This document shows positions 19,018 to 29,643 of a DNA stretch of 64,000 nt, piece by piece. The position numbers were made by a program, and so were the translations under genes. The stretch covers positions 62,001-126,000 of the forward strand of contig WHVA01000060.1 of NCBI GenBank assembly GCA_015179125.1, written 5' to 3'. The stretch is from Gautieria morchelliformis (lineage: Eukaryota; Basidiomycota; Agaricomycetes; Gomphales; Gomphaceae). The notes under the pieces are model-generated. The model saw only the letters and a list, made by a program, of their open reading frames with translations. It made no database searches and was not told the origin of the DNA. The stretch's first letter is position 1; every line of letters starts with the position of its first letter.

Positions 19018-20967
19018 TCATCTGGGCCGTCTGAAGAGTTGCTCTATTGAGCTGCTCTCGGCATTATAGCCCTTTTTGAGGACTTCGTTGCACAGCGTTT
19101 CGCGCAGCGCCGACACGAACCGTCTCCGGAACATGTAATTGTCTGGTGGCTGTATCATACGTGCTGCGTATTTCGTGAACTCGTTCAGCATTTCCTGAAC
19201 GGTTTTCATGCCCTGCATGACCGCGTCGAATTTATTCGATGCGTGATGGTACGTGAGTGTGTGCAGGAACCTTTTTTGAAGGCCTTGCATTACAGTTTCC
19301 AGCGTCCAGCTGTGGACCTGGCAATCGAAGTGTTCAACGTTTCGAAGGAACCACTCCTGGGCTTCGCCGGTGAGGCGAGTGCCCACGTAGCTGACCTGCA
19401 TATCTATGCTGGTTTGCCCTAGGAGGCAATTCATTTTCAGCCATCTTAGGATGGCTGCCACGAAGATTTCAAACTCTTCGAGGTCAGATCCCCCGGCATA
19501 TGGCTCGGGGTGAGCCAATTTCACGCTGGCTTTCGCTAGCACAGACTTCTCCGGGTCTGTGTCCATGGCGTCTGCTAATGCCACGGGATCATCCATGTGA
19601 TCCCGTCATACGGCTCCATTGGTACGACGTCGGCCTGGTCAGGGATTCCCTGGCCTTCCGTTGGGGCCATGGATCGCTCGCGTGGTTGTGACGCTGCGCG
19701 GGGCAGGCTCTTATATGCCCTGACGGGCCCCGGGCCCGGATCGGGCTCGGGTTGGGAGCATTTTGTGCTCTCGGTTCTGGGGGCGTTTTGTGCCTGGTGT
19801 CCCCGGTCAGTCCCGCATTGCAGATCCGCAGCCTGCTGTTGTAGGCTGCGCGTGCTTGCCATGCGTCCTGTACGGCTTGTGTGAGCTGCTCATTGGGCAG
19901 CTGAGCGGTGTGGCTGTGGGCCACCGTCTCTTCAGCGTTCTTTGCTAGTAGCTCGAGTGCCCATGTGTGGCGGCACGCGGCTGCAGCTTCTTTACACTGC
20001 CAGTGTGCAACTTCGAGCTCTAAGCTCTCGGTCGTCATTTCAGAGTCAGGCTCTGAGGCGACCTGATCCCTAACGATCTGTTGGATCATTTTACGGCTGT
20101 CCGTTGGGGCAGCCGGTTGCTCTTGAGGTTCCTTCCCGAACCTTACATCCTGTTCCCGGCTGGTGGCGGCATTCGCTGCTTGTCCCGGTCCTTTCAGCGC
20201 GGGTCTTCCATGTCGCGACTGCATTCGTTGGCTGTGGACTGTCGCGAGCTCGGACGAGTTGCGTCGCGTTCCCCGCATGGGCAGAGGGCTTTCTGGACGT
20301 CCTCCAGTGTGGCTGCGTCTTGCAGCCTGATATCCTCCGCCTGGTGGAGTTCCTTGCTGATTGCCATTAGGGCGGCGGTGGCGTTGTCAAGCTGTGATGC
20401 CAGCTGATCATGCTTGTGGTGGGTCAGCGTGCTTCAGTGCAGCGCAGCCTGCACCTGTTTGTTCAGGGCCTCTGCCGTCTCGTGGTCGATGGCGTGAGCC
20501 CTCGAGCTCTTGCGGCTGGAGCTCGAGTATTCCAAGTCCTGACCATCGTCTGGGGCTCGTCTTTTTTGCCGTCGTCCCCCTTCAGGGACGATCGTCGTCG
20601 CTCTACTTCATGAGCGTCGGTTTGAGTCGTGGCTTTGTGCCCGCATCGACATTGTTGCTCTACCGTCTGACGACGGCAAGACTTCTCTGCCCTTTCCTTT
20701 GTCTCTGGGCAGAGAGGAATGGGGGGGCGGCGCCAGCTCGTTGCCCGGCGTCGTCTCTTCCTCGGCCATGCTTGACGAGACGTGGTCGGGGTTTTCCTCG
20801 TCCTCTACTGAGGGGACGAGGGCGGTGAGGTCTACGATCTCTCCGTCTTCTATCGTCCTGGACTCTTGGTCCAGGGTAGCGTCAGCCATCGTGTCGCTGG
20901 GCTGCGCCTGGGGCGTGGACCTCGAGCTCGTCGCTTGTGTCCGTCTTCGACTGCGTGGAATCATCAT
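19018..20967 (-). pseudogene. Gypsy C Gag, N-terminal and capsid parts in separate frames
   Basis: 20967-20608: start MMIPRSRRR, acidic/Ser-rich. 20278-19589: charged helical segment likely to be coiled coil (Ala/Glu/Gln-rich). 19596-19018: capsid-like retrotransposon Gag domain (LAHPEPYAGGSDLEEFEIF, LTGEAQEWFLRN, FLHTLTYHHASNKF, EFTKYAARM). At least two frameshifts separate the parts. GC content is higher than in the surrounding gypsy copies. Confidence 0.75.
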
Positions 20968-21169
20968 GCTCGCAGCCGACAGTAGAAGGTCTACTGGAGG
21001 GTCTCAACGATGTTTAGTCGTCAACGCAGCGATCTTTTTCAAGATTGCTTCGAATCCACTATCAGTTGGTCGCATGGCGATCAACCGCAGGATAGTTCAA
21101 AAAGGTGTAAAGGGTGTCGATCTTAGAACCTTGTATCACAAGGGCACTACAGAACTTGACCAATGAGTG

Positions 21170-21320
21170 GTATTCTGAATGCTACGTAGTGACAGGTAAG
21201 AGTAAGATGCGATGGGGACCGCTGGCCAGTTCCCACGCATAAACTATACAGTGGGTCCCTAAGGGGCCCACTGGGATTATGTAATAACTATTGTACATGT
21301 AGATACACAGGTTATTTACA
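21170..21320 (-). repeat. Candidate 5' LTR of gypsy C
   Basis: On the minus strand the segment begins TGTAAATAACCTG exactly where homology to gypsy A gag ends on the other side, fitting an LTR start. No second copy is in the window, so both the end and the identity are inferred. Confidence 0.4.
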
Positions 21321-21386
21321 GGGTCAGAACTGTCAAATTGATCAGGTTCGCAAACTTTTGTCTTGGGGCGTGGTGCTTGGGCTGGG

Positions 21387-22078
21387 TGTTACGACCGTTC
21401 ATTTCCGACTTCCAACCCTCAGTTCCGCCACACCTTCCGCCCCTCCGATATTTCCGCAACACATTCCGCCCCTCCGATATTTCTGACATTCCGCCCCTTG
21501 TACATTTCCCTTGTTCTTTCGACTCTATTACTTGGACCCACCGGACCCGTTTCATCGTTCATCAAAACCACATATCCGGTCACCCTTGTAGTTCGTTGTC
21601 AGATATGTTTTCCTGACCCCTTGTTCTTTGCCATTGTTCTACCTTACCCTGAACCCCCCTTGTAGTCCCATTGTTCCCAATAGCTAGTTCCCACGCATTG
21701 TCTACTCGACTTCCGCTTCCTCCGGAATTTGCTTAGTACCATATCATTACCTGTTGTCTCAGCTCTTTGTATAAAAGCCTGTCATGTATGTCTCTCTTTC
21801 TGCAATCAGATAATCACCTTCGATACTTGATTTCCTTCGCTCCATCTCCTGTTCTTAGCACAGCGAGTCTAGCAAGATCTCAGTCTCTCTCCGCCTTCCG
21901 TCTTCCGCCTTCCGCCTCAGTTCCAACTCAAGTTCCGACCAAACCTTTGGCTCAGGACGTTCCGACTTCCGACTCAGTTCCGAAATACTTAGGACGATAG
22001 CTCATCGGGGGCGCAACCTATAAGTTGAAGCCGCTGTCCTTTCCAGTTCCAACTTAGTGGAAATCTCGATACCTAACA
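21387..22078 (+). repeat. Solo LTR-A with target duplication CTGGG
   Basis: TGTTACGACC...CCTAACA, 692 bp, flanked by CTGGG at 21382-21386 and 22079-22083. No internal region follows, so it is a solo LTR left by LTR-LTR recombination. Orientation is opposite to the A2 element it sits in. Confidence 0.94.
21770..21814 (+). promoter_or_regulatory. TATA box and predicted transcript start in solo LTR-A
   Basis: TATAAAA at 21770-21776 and AATCAGATAAT at 21804-21814, the same 34-nt spacing as in gypsy A1. The 11-mer is unchanged, as expected if it must pair with the primer site. Confidence 0.55.
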
Positions 22079-22742
22079 CTGGGTGCTGAAGGTGGCCGGC
22101 CGGTATGGCGATAGCCTGTGCAAGATCCAGAGCTGGAGCAGGTGGAACTGGGTTGGCAGGATTCGGAGGTGGCGGACCACCTGGGGGACCGCCTGGAGGA
22201 GGTCCTGGTGGTGGTGGTGGAGGTGGTGCTGGGCGTCGGAATGATGCTGCTGTCTGTTCGCTGTTCGCTGCTGCTACTCGACGAGTTTCCATTGTAGTCG
22301 GGATTGTCGGGATTGGCGTCGGGAACATCTTCGATGTGCCCTGGCGGAAGATCATCGGAGAGCTCATCATTGGCTCGAGAGCTGCTAGAGGGTTCTGCGT
22401 GTCTTGGTGCTGTGGATCTGAGGTTTCCAAAATAAGAAAGAGCTTTGACAGCTTCTGCGTGAGCTGAAGTAGCTGTGGTACAAGGAGGCATAGTGATAGT
22501 TATCAGGTGGGAATCAGATAATACTGTTAAGTATCAGAAATCCTGGAGATCAGAACTAGAAAGGACAGTGCCTTCAACTTATGTGTTGCGCCCCTGATGA
22601 ACTATCATCCTAGGTATTTTGAATTTGAATTCCGGAGGTCAGAGAAGGCGGAAGTCGAGAGGAGAGTGCTGAGGGTTGGAGGTGGGAGAACAGATGTCAG
22701 AAGAGGCGGAAGACAGAGTATTGGAGGCAGAGAGAGAGACAG

Positions 22743-23121
22743 TGTTAGCAACTTGGGGTTATGGCAGGGAAGGTTCGGTAGAGTTCTTAGAAAGCTAGAA
22801 TCAAATACACTCTCTCAGTGAATTTATTGTCACTGAGAGAGGAGCACTATCCTGTCTCAGAAGGCATATACGTGCACCTGGCCCTTTAGCGCTCAAGAGC
22901 TCGCGCGTCGAAGTCATTTCAAACTCCGCTGGGTGCAGCCGCCTGTGAAAATAGGGATAACAAAGTGAAATGGAGAGATAGGGAGTGACTGGAAATTTTC
23001 GAAAATAATCAGAGAAGTGAATGCATGGTACAAGAACAATGTGAGAAGAAATTTAAACACCATACAATAAATTGAATACATTATGCTTGATTTTGGTGCA
23101 GGAGCATAAATGCATCCAACA
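22743..23121 (-). repeat. 3' LTR of copia copy 3 (379 bp)
   Basis: Adjacent to the polypurine tract (TTGAGGGGGCA on the minus strand). Lacks 51 bp present in the other LTR just outside the conserved hairpin. Confidence 0.92.
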
Positions 23122-23134
23122 TGCCCCCTCAAGC

Positions 23135-26100
23135 TTAATATATTCCGATTCTCTCGTTGAGGATTCTCACTCTAGGACTAGGAAGTCCTTTAGTTAGAAG
23201 ATCGGCTAGCATGTGTTCCGTTGGTAGGTACACAAGCTTAATTTCTCCATCTTCGACTATATCTCGAATGAAATATAATCTAATGTCGAAATGTTTGGTC
23301 CTCGTGTGTTGTTGAGTGCCATAGACGATGGCAATGGCTGATTGGTTGTCTGAATTAAGTTTGATGGGATAATTCAGCGGTTGGAACACTTCAGAAATAA
23401 AGTGGCGCATCCATAAGGCTTCTTTGCTCGCATGAGTCAGGGCAATGAATTCGGCTTCAGTTGATGATAGGGCTACTATGGATTGTTTTTGACAACTCCA
23501 TGTGGGTTTTCGAGGAATTGAGAAAGTAGTGACACTGCAAATGCAATGTCTGGTCGAGTGGCTACAGCTGCCCACATCAATGATCCTATCGCTTGTTTGT
23601 ATGGAATTCTTGACATCTTCTGTTTGTCTTCATCTGTGGAAGGGCATTGGTCCCTGGATAATTTAACGGCTGGGTCAAGAGGCGTGGAAAATGTTTTGGC
23701 ATCATCCAGATTGAATTTTATGATGATTTTCTGGATGTATGCAGCTTGTGATATTGCAATCGATTTGTTATTCCAATCTCTTTCGATTTTGAGGTTCAAA
23801 AGCCAGTGGATCTCACCTAGATCTTTCATACTGAAGATCTGGGCAAGGTCATGCTTTACCCCATTGAGGATTGGTTGACTCTCAGCTGTGATAGTGAGGT
23901 CGTCCACTGCCGTTGCAATAATCGTATGCCCTCTCGGTCCACATCTGCAAAATACAGCTCCATCCGAAGCTGATTTAGTGAATCCTAACTTGAGAAATTC
24001 ACCACTCAGACGTTTGTACCATTCCCTTCCAGACTGTTTGAGGCCGTAAAGTGCTTTCTTCAGCAGGAGGACATCATCTTTGTCTCCGGTCTCATATCCA
24101 TACGGCTGTCTCATGTAAATAGGTTCTGGCAGTGTAGCATTCAAATACGCACTGTCCACATCCATTTGGTGAATAGGCCAGTTGTTCCTGGCAGCAATGG
24201 CACATATAATCCGCAAGGAAGTCATCCGAGCAACAGGTGCATAAGTTTCATTGTAGTCGACTCCAAAACTTTGTGTAAAGCCTTGGGCGACCATCCTCGA
24301 TCTAGGTGTAATGGGTTCACCTTCTGGATTGCGTTTCCAGAGGAATACCCATCTATTTCTGACAATATTTGCCCCAGGAGGTGGTTTAACCACTTCCCAT
24401 ACACCTTTGTCGAGTAGCACCTTGTACTCTTTATCCATCGATGCTTTCCACATAGGATCATTTAAGGCTTCATCTGCATTGCTAGGCTCGGTCTGATTCA
24501 AGTCCGGCAGCACTTTATCTTTGTTTTGATCGGAGGTCGAAAGTGTACTGATGGCAAGGTTATAATCACTGATGCCGTCAGTTCCAGAGGATAATGTCAA
24601 GATTGGATTATAGGTGTTAATATCGCATGTTAGTGGCGAATGCCCGAATAGCGTGTGCGATCTAGCGAATCGCCCAGCGAACAGTACCGAAGAGGTAAGG
24701 GTTAAGCAGTAAGAGGGTTACTCGAAAGGAATTCACCCTGATCTACAGTCATAGCGAAATAGCCCATGGCACTTGACGATGTAACGTGCAAGGTGTCACG
24801 GAAAGGTTGTCTAAGTGGCGACAATCCTTTCGCCCGCGAAGGCACTCCTTCGGAGCCCTTCGCTGACAGCACAGAAAATAACTCGAAGGCTAAGGTAACA
24901 AAGATGAAGTATGAGAACTCACCAGTGATGCCTAAGACCTCTTCTGGTCGAAGATAGAAATCTACAGGAGAAGGCTCAAGACGATGATCACAGTGAGGTC
25001 AAGTTTGCACAAGATGGACGTATGATAATTAAACTGGAGAATATACATGCAAATGTAGACTACTTATACCGAATGCTCATATGGTGCTAGCAAATAGGAA
25101 AGAGGCCGGCTGGAGTCAGGGTTGGATAGGGGTGCGTGGTCAGGATACATAATAGATGGAATAGACATCCAATAGAATGGAAGAGGGGTGCGAACATGAA
25201 ACGACGGAGAGGGAAGAAGGCGAAGGCCCCTATGTACGAAAACACGCCTTGGGACCTGCATATACACCACCCTGCACGGACTCTTCATCTGCTGGGTTGG
25301 TCCCACATGACCTATGGGTAGGATGCCCCGCGAATGCATTCTGGACATAGGAACACCCAAAGGGGGTTGAGTTGAGAAGATGATGGGACCAGTGATGAAC
25401 CATCAATCTGGGTAAAGGATGTCAATCGTGTTTGATGGTGTGCCTGCTGGCGAATGATGCGAGTAGCGAATGGTCATATGGCGAATGTGGCGAATAGCGA
25501 ATGGAGCGAGGAGTGAATGGAGCGAAGACACGTGAACATGGAAGAGTGGTGAAAGGGACAACAGGGACAGCTGGGTACAAGAAATAAATGAGTCATGACA
25601 GCCTGCACCTCCTTGCAATTCATGATAGGACCAGTGATGAACCAACAATCCAGGTAAAGGATGTCGATCGTGTTCGATGGCATGGCTACTGGCAAATGAT
25701 GCAAGTAGTGAATGGCCAGTTGGCGAATGTGGCGAATAGTGAATGGGGCAAGGAGCGAATGGAGCAAAGCCGAGCGAACATGGAAAAGTGGTGAAAGGGA
25801 AAACAGGGATAGCTTGATACAAGAAATGAATGTGTCATGACAACTGTGTAGTGAAAACTTCAGCGAAGCTAATTCATCCTGTGCTGCAGTGGTGCGAGTC
25901 CCATTGAGTCCAACCTGCATGGAGGCTGCAACTGACACTATCCGAATGCATCCTGAGCATGTGGGTCTGGCGTGCTGGCAGGAATGATGCGAATAGCGAA
26001 TGTGAAAGCAGTATGGCGATGAATATTTTGGCAAGATATTCGCTGGTTCAGGAAGTCGTTCGCTGGTTCAGGAAGACATTCTCCTTGTGCTGAGGGATGA

Positions 26101-28723
26101 TTCGCAGAATAAACGAATCATGACAGATAAATCTTGTTTGAATAATTTGTCTTGATGGTCCTCAATGTCCTCGTAAGCTAGTGTAGTGATGTCTGCACCA
26201 GCATGTCTCTTAGCTTGAGATCTTGTTACGGGACCACTTGGGGCCGGCCGCTCCTGCTGCTGACGGATCCTCTCGCTTCTCCTTGTTGGAGCAGCTTCTT
26301 TAGGTCTGACATCAACAGTCTGACTGGGTTGCAGTTCTTCAAGATGTTCCTCTGGTTCATTATCGTCAATTTCCTCGATCCTCCTTGCTGACTAAGCAAC
26401 TAGGCATAGGTGCTGGCGCCGAAATGGCCTGTATCACTTTTCTGGACGTAGGTAGCTGTGACTCTTCAATAGAAATGATTGGAGCTTTGCCCCCCTTCAT
26501 CTCTGAGTCAAATATAACATTCCGCTCGACAGAAACCTTCTGAGAGTCAGGCCAGTAGATGCAGTGACCTTGGCTCTGTCCAGAGATTCCTATCCACCGA
26601 GCTCTTTTGGCACGGGCTGCTAGTTTGTTTCCCTCTTTGACTTTAATGTAGACTTCAATTCCCCACACATGTATGTCCTTCAGGTTCGGTTTCTCGTGAT
26701 GGATCATTTCAAAAGGGGTTTTGTCTGGCAAAGCTCTTGTGTGCGTCCTATTCCTAAGATAGTTGGCATGCAAAATTGCATGGCCCCACAAAGTCTTAGG
26801 AAGACTTGATTCGAATAGCATGGCACGAGCTCTTTCAACTAGAGTTCGGTTTAGATGTTCAGCAACACCATTTGACTCTGGGGTGTCGTGCACGGTTAAC
26901 CGATGCTTCGTGCCTTGCTTGGCCAAATGCTGTTCAAATTCTGAGCTTGTCTATTCGCCCCTCTGTCGGAAACAAGTGCTTTGATGTGCACATTCCTCTG
27001 TCGAAGCATCAAGGCCTCGTAGAGTTTGTATTTTGAAAATGCCTCTGATTTGTTTGCCATCAAATAGATAACCGATTCCCTTGAGTAGTCGTCGATGAAA
27101 GACACATAATAGGATTTCTTGTCAATTGTGGAGTGTCTCGCTGGTCCCCAGACATCAGAATAAATTCTGTCACCGAATTTTGAAGATTGGCTTCTGGGTT
27201 CCTGAGGAAGTGATTTGCGTGCAATCTTCGCCTGAATGCACGCATCGCAAACAACCTTGTCACCTTTTGAGCTCAATTCAATGCCTAATATCATGCCACG
27301 GTTGAGCAAATGCTGTAGGGACTTTTGTGAAATGTGCCCCATTTTCTGATGTATCTCCATGGCTGATGCGCATATATGCGCTTCGGCACTTGTGTGTTGT
27401 AAGTCAAATCGATATAAGCCATTCAGCTTTGGTGCTTGCATCAATATCCTGCCTTTACGATGATATTTTGCATTTCTGATTTTGTGTGTTATAGCCTGCA
27501 TCATCGCACCGGCCGATCAAGATCAGGGTAACAGCCATTTTGGGTGCATAGAACGTATCCTTCAATGTGATCTTCACAGTCTTATCTCCAATTTTATTAG
27601 ATAGCACGAGTGAGCCTGAACTGAAGGCATCAAAAGTGCCTTTGTTGGCTGCACGAATTGTGCGCGGCTGTGAGAATGGACTGTAATCCCTCAATAAATT
27701 CTTGTGAGGGGCCATATGTACGGTCGTTCCAGTGTCAAGGATGACAACAGTGTCCAAGGATAGACTACTCAAATTAGAGCAGTCGAAATTGGCGAAAGCG
27801 GCTGGACTACCACTCTCATCCTCCTCAGAAGACACTTCTTCGGCAACATTCGCCTTGGCTTTGCCCTTCTTCTTTTTGGCTTTAGCTTTCTTTTTCTGAC
27901 GTGGCCCCTGGCCTTCCTTACCACCTCCTTTAGCCCAGCAACTCTCGATAGCATGTCCAGGCTTGTGGCAATTAGTGCATGTAGGCACCTTCAGGTCTTT
28001 CCGGCCCTTCTGCCCTTTCGTAGATGAACCAATAAATGCCTGCTCTTCTTGTGAAATATTAAGGGTCTTTCTCCTGTCATATTGAGCCTTTAGTACTCTG
28101 ATAATATCATCAGGCACTAAGGGCATTCCACATTCTTCGAGCGACGTGGTAAGGGCATTCATAACTGCCTCATAGGAGGGTGGAAGTGACGCAAGGATGA
28201 TATCCGTGAACTCTCCTTCAGAAATTCTGGCTCCCATCTCATTTAGACGAGCATAGAGGTCTTGGGCCTTGTCCAAGTGATCTCTCAAGTCTCCATCCTC
28301 AGGACACCTCATACTGCGAAGCTGTCTCTGTAGGTTGGTGAGGACCATCTTGGGCTTTTTGGTCATCTCATTGACCAATGCATCCCAGACTTCTTTTGCT
28401 GTATGCTTCTTCTGTAGCATCAGAGCTAGTGACTCTGACACTGAGACGATTATTTGGGTTTTTGCCTGTCCTTCTCTGGCAAGATACTTCTCCAGCTTCT
28501 CCTCAGCCTTCTCTATCTGAGTTTCCTCAGCTTCTGTAAGACTATGGCCTGGGGGCATGACTGGAGGATCAGGAGGTCGAATGGCTCTCCCTTCTATATG
28601 CCTGAGTAGATTTTTGGACTCAAAATAACTTGTGAGAGTAGCTCGCCACAGAGGCCAATTACTTCCATCTGTTTCAAGCTTCTCCACACCCAAAAGCTTC
28701 TGCGAAATGTCTGCGGGGCCCAT
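23135..28723 (-). pseudogene. Copia copy 3 gag-pol, broken
   Basis: From the primer-site ATG (28723): Gag, CCHC CTNCHKPGHAIESC, protease VILDTGTTVHMAP; a frameshift near 27480; GAG-pre-integrase and integrase start to 26896; a small deletion at the second integrase Asp motif (after LVSDRG); integrase end to 26366; solo LTR-B; RT 24594-23500 with the family's AVDD box (ATAVDDLTI); then a deletion of roughly 190 bp removing the first RNase H Asp motif; RNase H end and stop at 23135. The AVDD box is shared with the intact copies, so it is a family trait. Confidence 0.9.
24595..26125 (-). repeat. Solo LTR-B, long variant (1531 bp), TSD GATAA
   Basis: On the plus strand starts TGTCAAGATTGG and ends ATCATGACA, flanked by GATAA at 24590-24594 and 26126-26130. 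Other copies of the family are about 1.0 kb. The extra 0.5 kb consists of repeated copies of the LTR's end section, each closed by TCATGACA (25600, 25842, 26125). The section is rich in GCGAAT. Confidence 0.9.
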
Positions 28724-28729
28724 AACCCT

Positions 28730-29159
28730 TGTTAGCAACTTGGGGTTATGGCAGGGAAGGTTCGGTAGAGTTCTCAGAAAGCTAGAATCAAATACACTAC
28801 ATGATTTTCAGTCAACATGCTATGAAAATATAAAGAATACTACTCGCCTCTCTCAGTGAATTTATTGTCACTGAGAGAGGAGCACTATCCTGTCTCAGAA
28901 GGCATATACGTGCACCTGGCCCTTTAGCGCTCAAGAGCTCGCGCGTCGAAGTCATTTCAAACTCCGCTGGGTGCAGCCGCCTGTGAAAATAGGGATAACA
29001 AAGTGAAATGGAGAGATAGGGAGTGACTGGAAATTTTCGAAAATAATCAGAGAAGTGAATGCATGGTACAAGAACAATGTGAGAAGAAATTTAAACACCA
29101 TACAATAAATTGAATACATTATGCTTGATTTTGGTGCAGGAGCATAAATGCATCCAACA
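28730..29159 (-). repeat. 5' LTR of copia copy 3 (430 bp)
   Basis: Ends next to the primer site at 28729. The conserved hairpin is at 28847-28880: 13-bp stem identical to copy 1, 8-nt loop different. Confidence 0.92.
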
Positions 29160-29643
29160 GACAGAGCTTGCAAGACTCGCTGTGCTAAGAACAGGAGATA
29201 GTGCAAAGGAGTTCTCATATCGAGGTTGATCATCTGATTGCAAAATTGGAGACATACAGGCGGGGTTTTATACAAAGAGCTGAGACAACAGGTGATAGGG
29301 TAGTACTAAGCAAATTCCAGAGGGAGCAGAGATCGGATAGACATACGGGGTAAGTAACTAATGCAGAACATGGAGGACAACAAGGGGGTACAGGGTAGAG
29401 TAAGAACAATGGCAAAAGAACAAAGGACGCATAAGTACAATGGGTATCGGAACAAATGGAAATCCGGAAATGGTATCTTGCTGTGCTAAGGGTCGAGTAT
29501 GGGGGCCAATGAATAAAGCCTACCAGGGGTGCTGAAGAACAAGGGGTCGAGGGCGTGGGTTTCGGAGGATGCAGAATAGAGTCGGAGGTGCTGCGGAGGT
29601 GTTCCGAAGGTGGCGGAGATGGTCAAGCGGCATGGTCATAACA

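Larger units (their letters stand above)
9775..21320 (-). mobile_element. Chromodomain Ty3/gypsy element C (old, split by copia D)
   Basis: Read from right to left: candidate 5' LTR ending at 21320 (TGTAAATAAC start on the minus strand), gag, CCHC knuckle and protease, RT, RNase H, integrase, chromodomain. Copia D (10175-14614) with TSD AACTC splits the chromodomain. The 3' LTR is not found; the left end abuts the LTR of gypsy A1 at 9774. Several frameshifts and a changed RT active site show it is dead. A related fragment (E) lies at 29644-31990. Confidence 0.85.
21321..22491 (-). pseudogene. Gypsy A2 gag fragment (interrupted)
   Basis: Start MPPCTTATSAHAEAVKALS matches the A1 Gag start residue for residue with few changes. 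The frame shifts after the Ser-rich NSSSSSSEQ, and the Pro/Gly block (PPGGPPGG) is in another frame. Coding homology is cut by the solo LTR at 21387-22078 and resumes at 21386-21321 (matching A1 around 8525-8590), then ends abruptly. Confidence 0.85.
22743..29159 (-). mobile_element. Copia copy 3, degraded, TSD GACAG
   Basis: Same family as copies 1 and 4 but clearly diverged. LTRs at 22743-23121 (379 bp) and 28730-29159 (430 bp); the length difference is one 51-bp deletion in the former. Target duplication GACAG at 22738-22742 and 29160-29164. The iMet primer site with embedded start codon is at 28715-28729 on the minus strand. Inserted in the LTR of gypsy A2. Confidence 0.95.
21321..29643 (-). 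mobile_element. Gypsy A2: degraded copy of gypsy A with three nested insertions
   Basis: Only gag (to 22491) and the 5' LTR (from 22525) survive; pol is missing at the 21320/21321 edge. Insertions inside it: solo LTR-A at 21387-22078, and copia copy 3 at 22743-29159, which in turn contains a solo LTR-B at 24595-26125. Many CGGA sites of gypsy A1 appear here as CAGA or TGGA, the pattern of CpG deamination. The right edge (TGTTATGACC start on minus) abuts gypsy E. Confidence 0.85.
22525..29643 (-). repeat. 5' LTR of gypsy A2, split by copia copy 3
   Basis: The two pieces 22525-22742 and 29165-29643 together give about 697 bp and align end to end with LTR-A1. The primer site AATCAGATAAT (plus strand) is at 22512-22522. 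The LTR 11-mer at 29229-29239 has one change that still allows a G-U pair. Confidence 0.88.

Noticed and set aside
20361..20828. 155-codon plus-strand open frame opposite gypsy C gag
   Set aside because: Shadow of the gag region; composition reflects the opposite strand, no domain seen.
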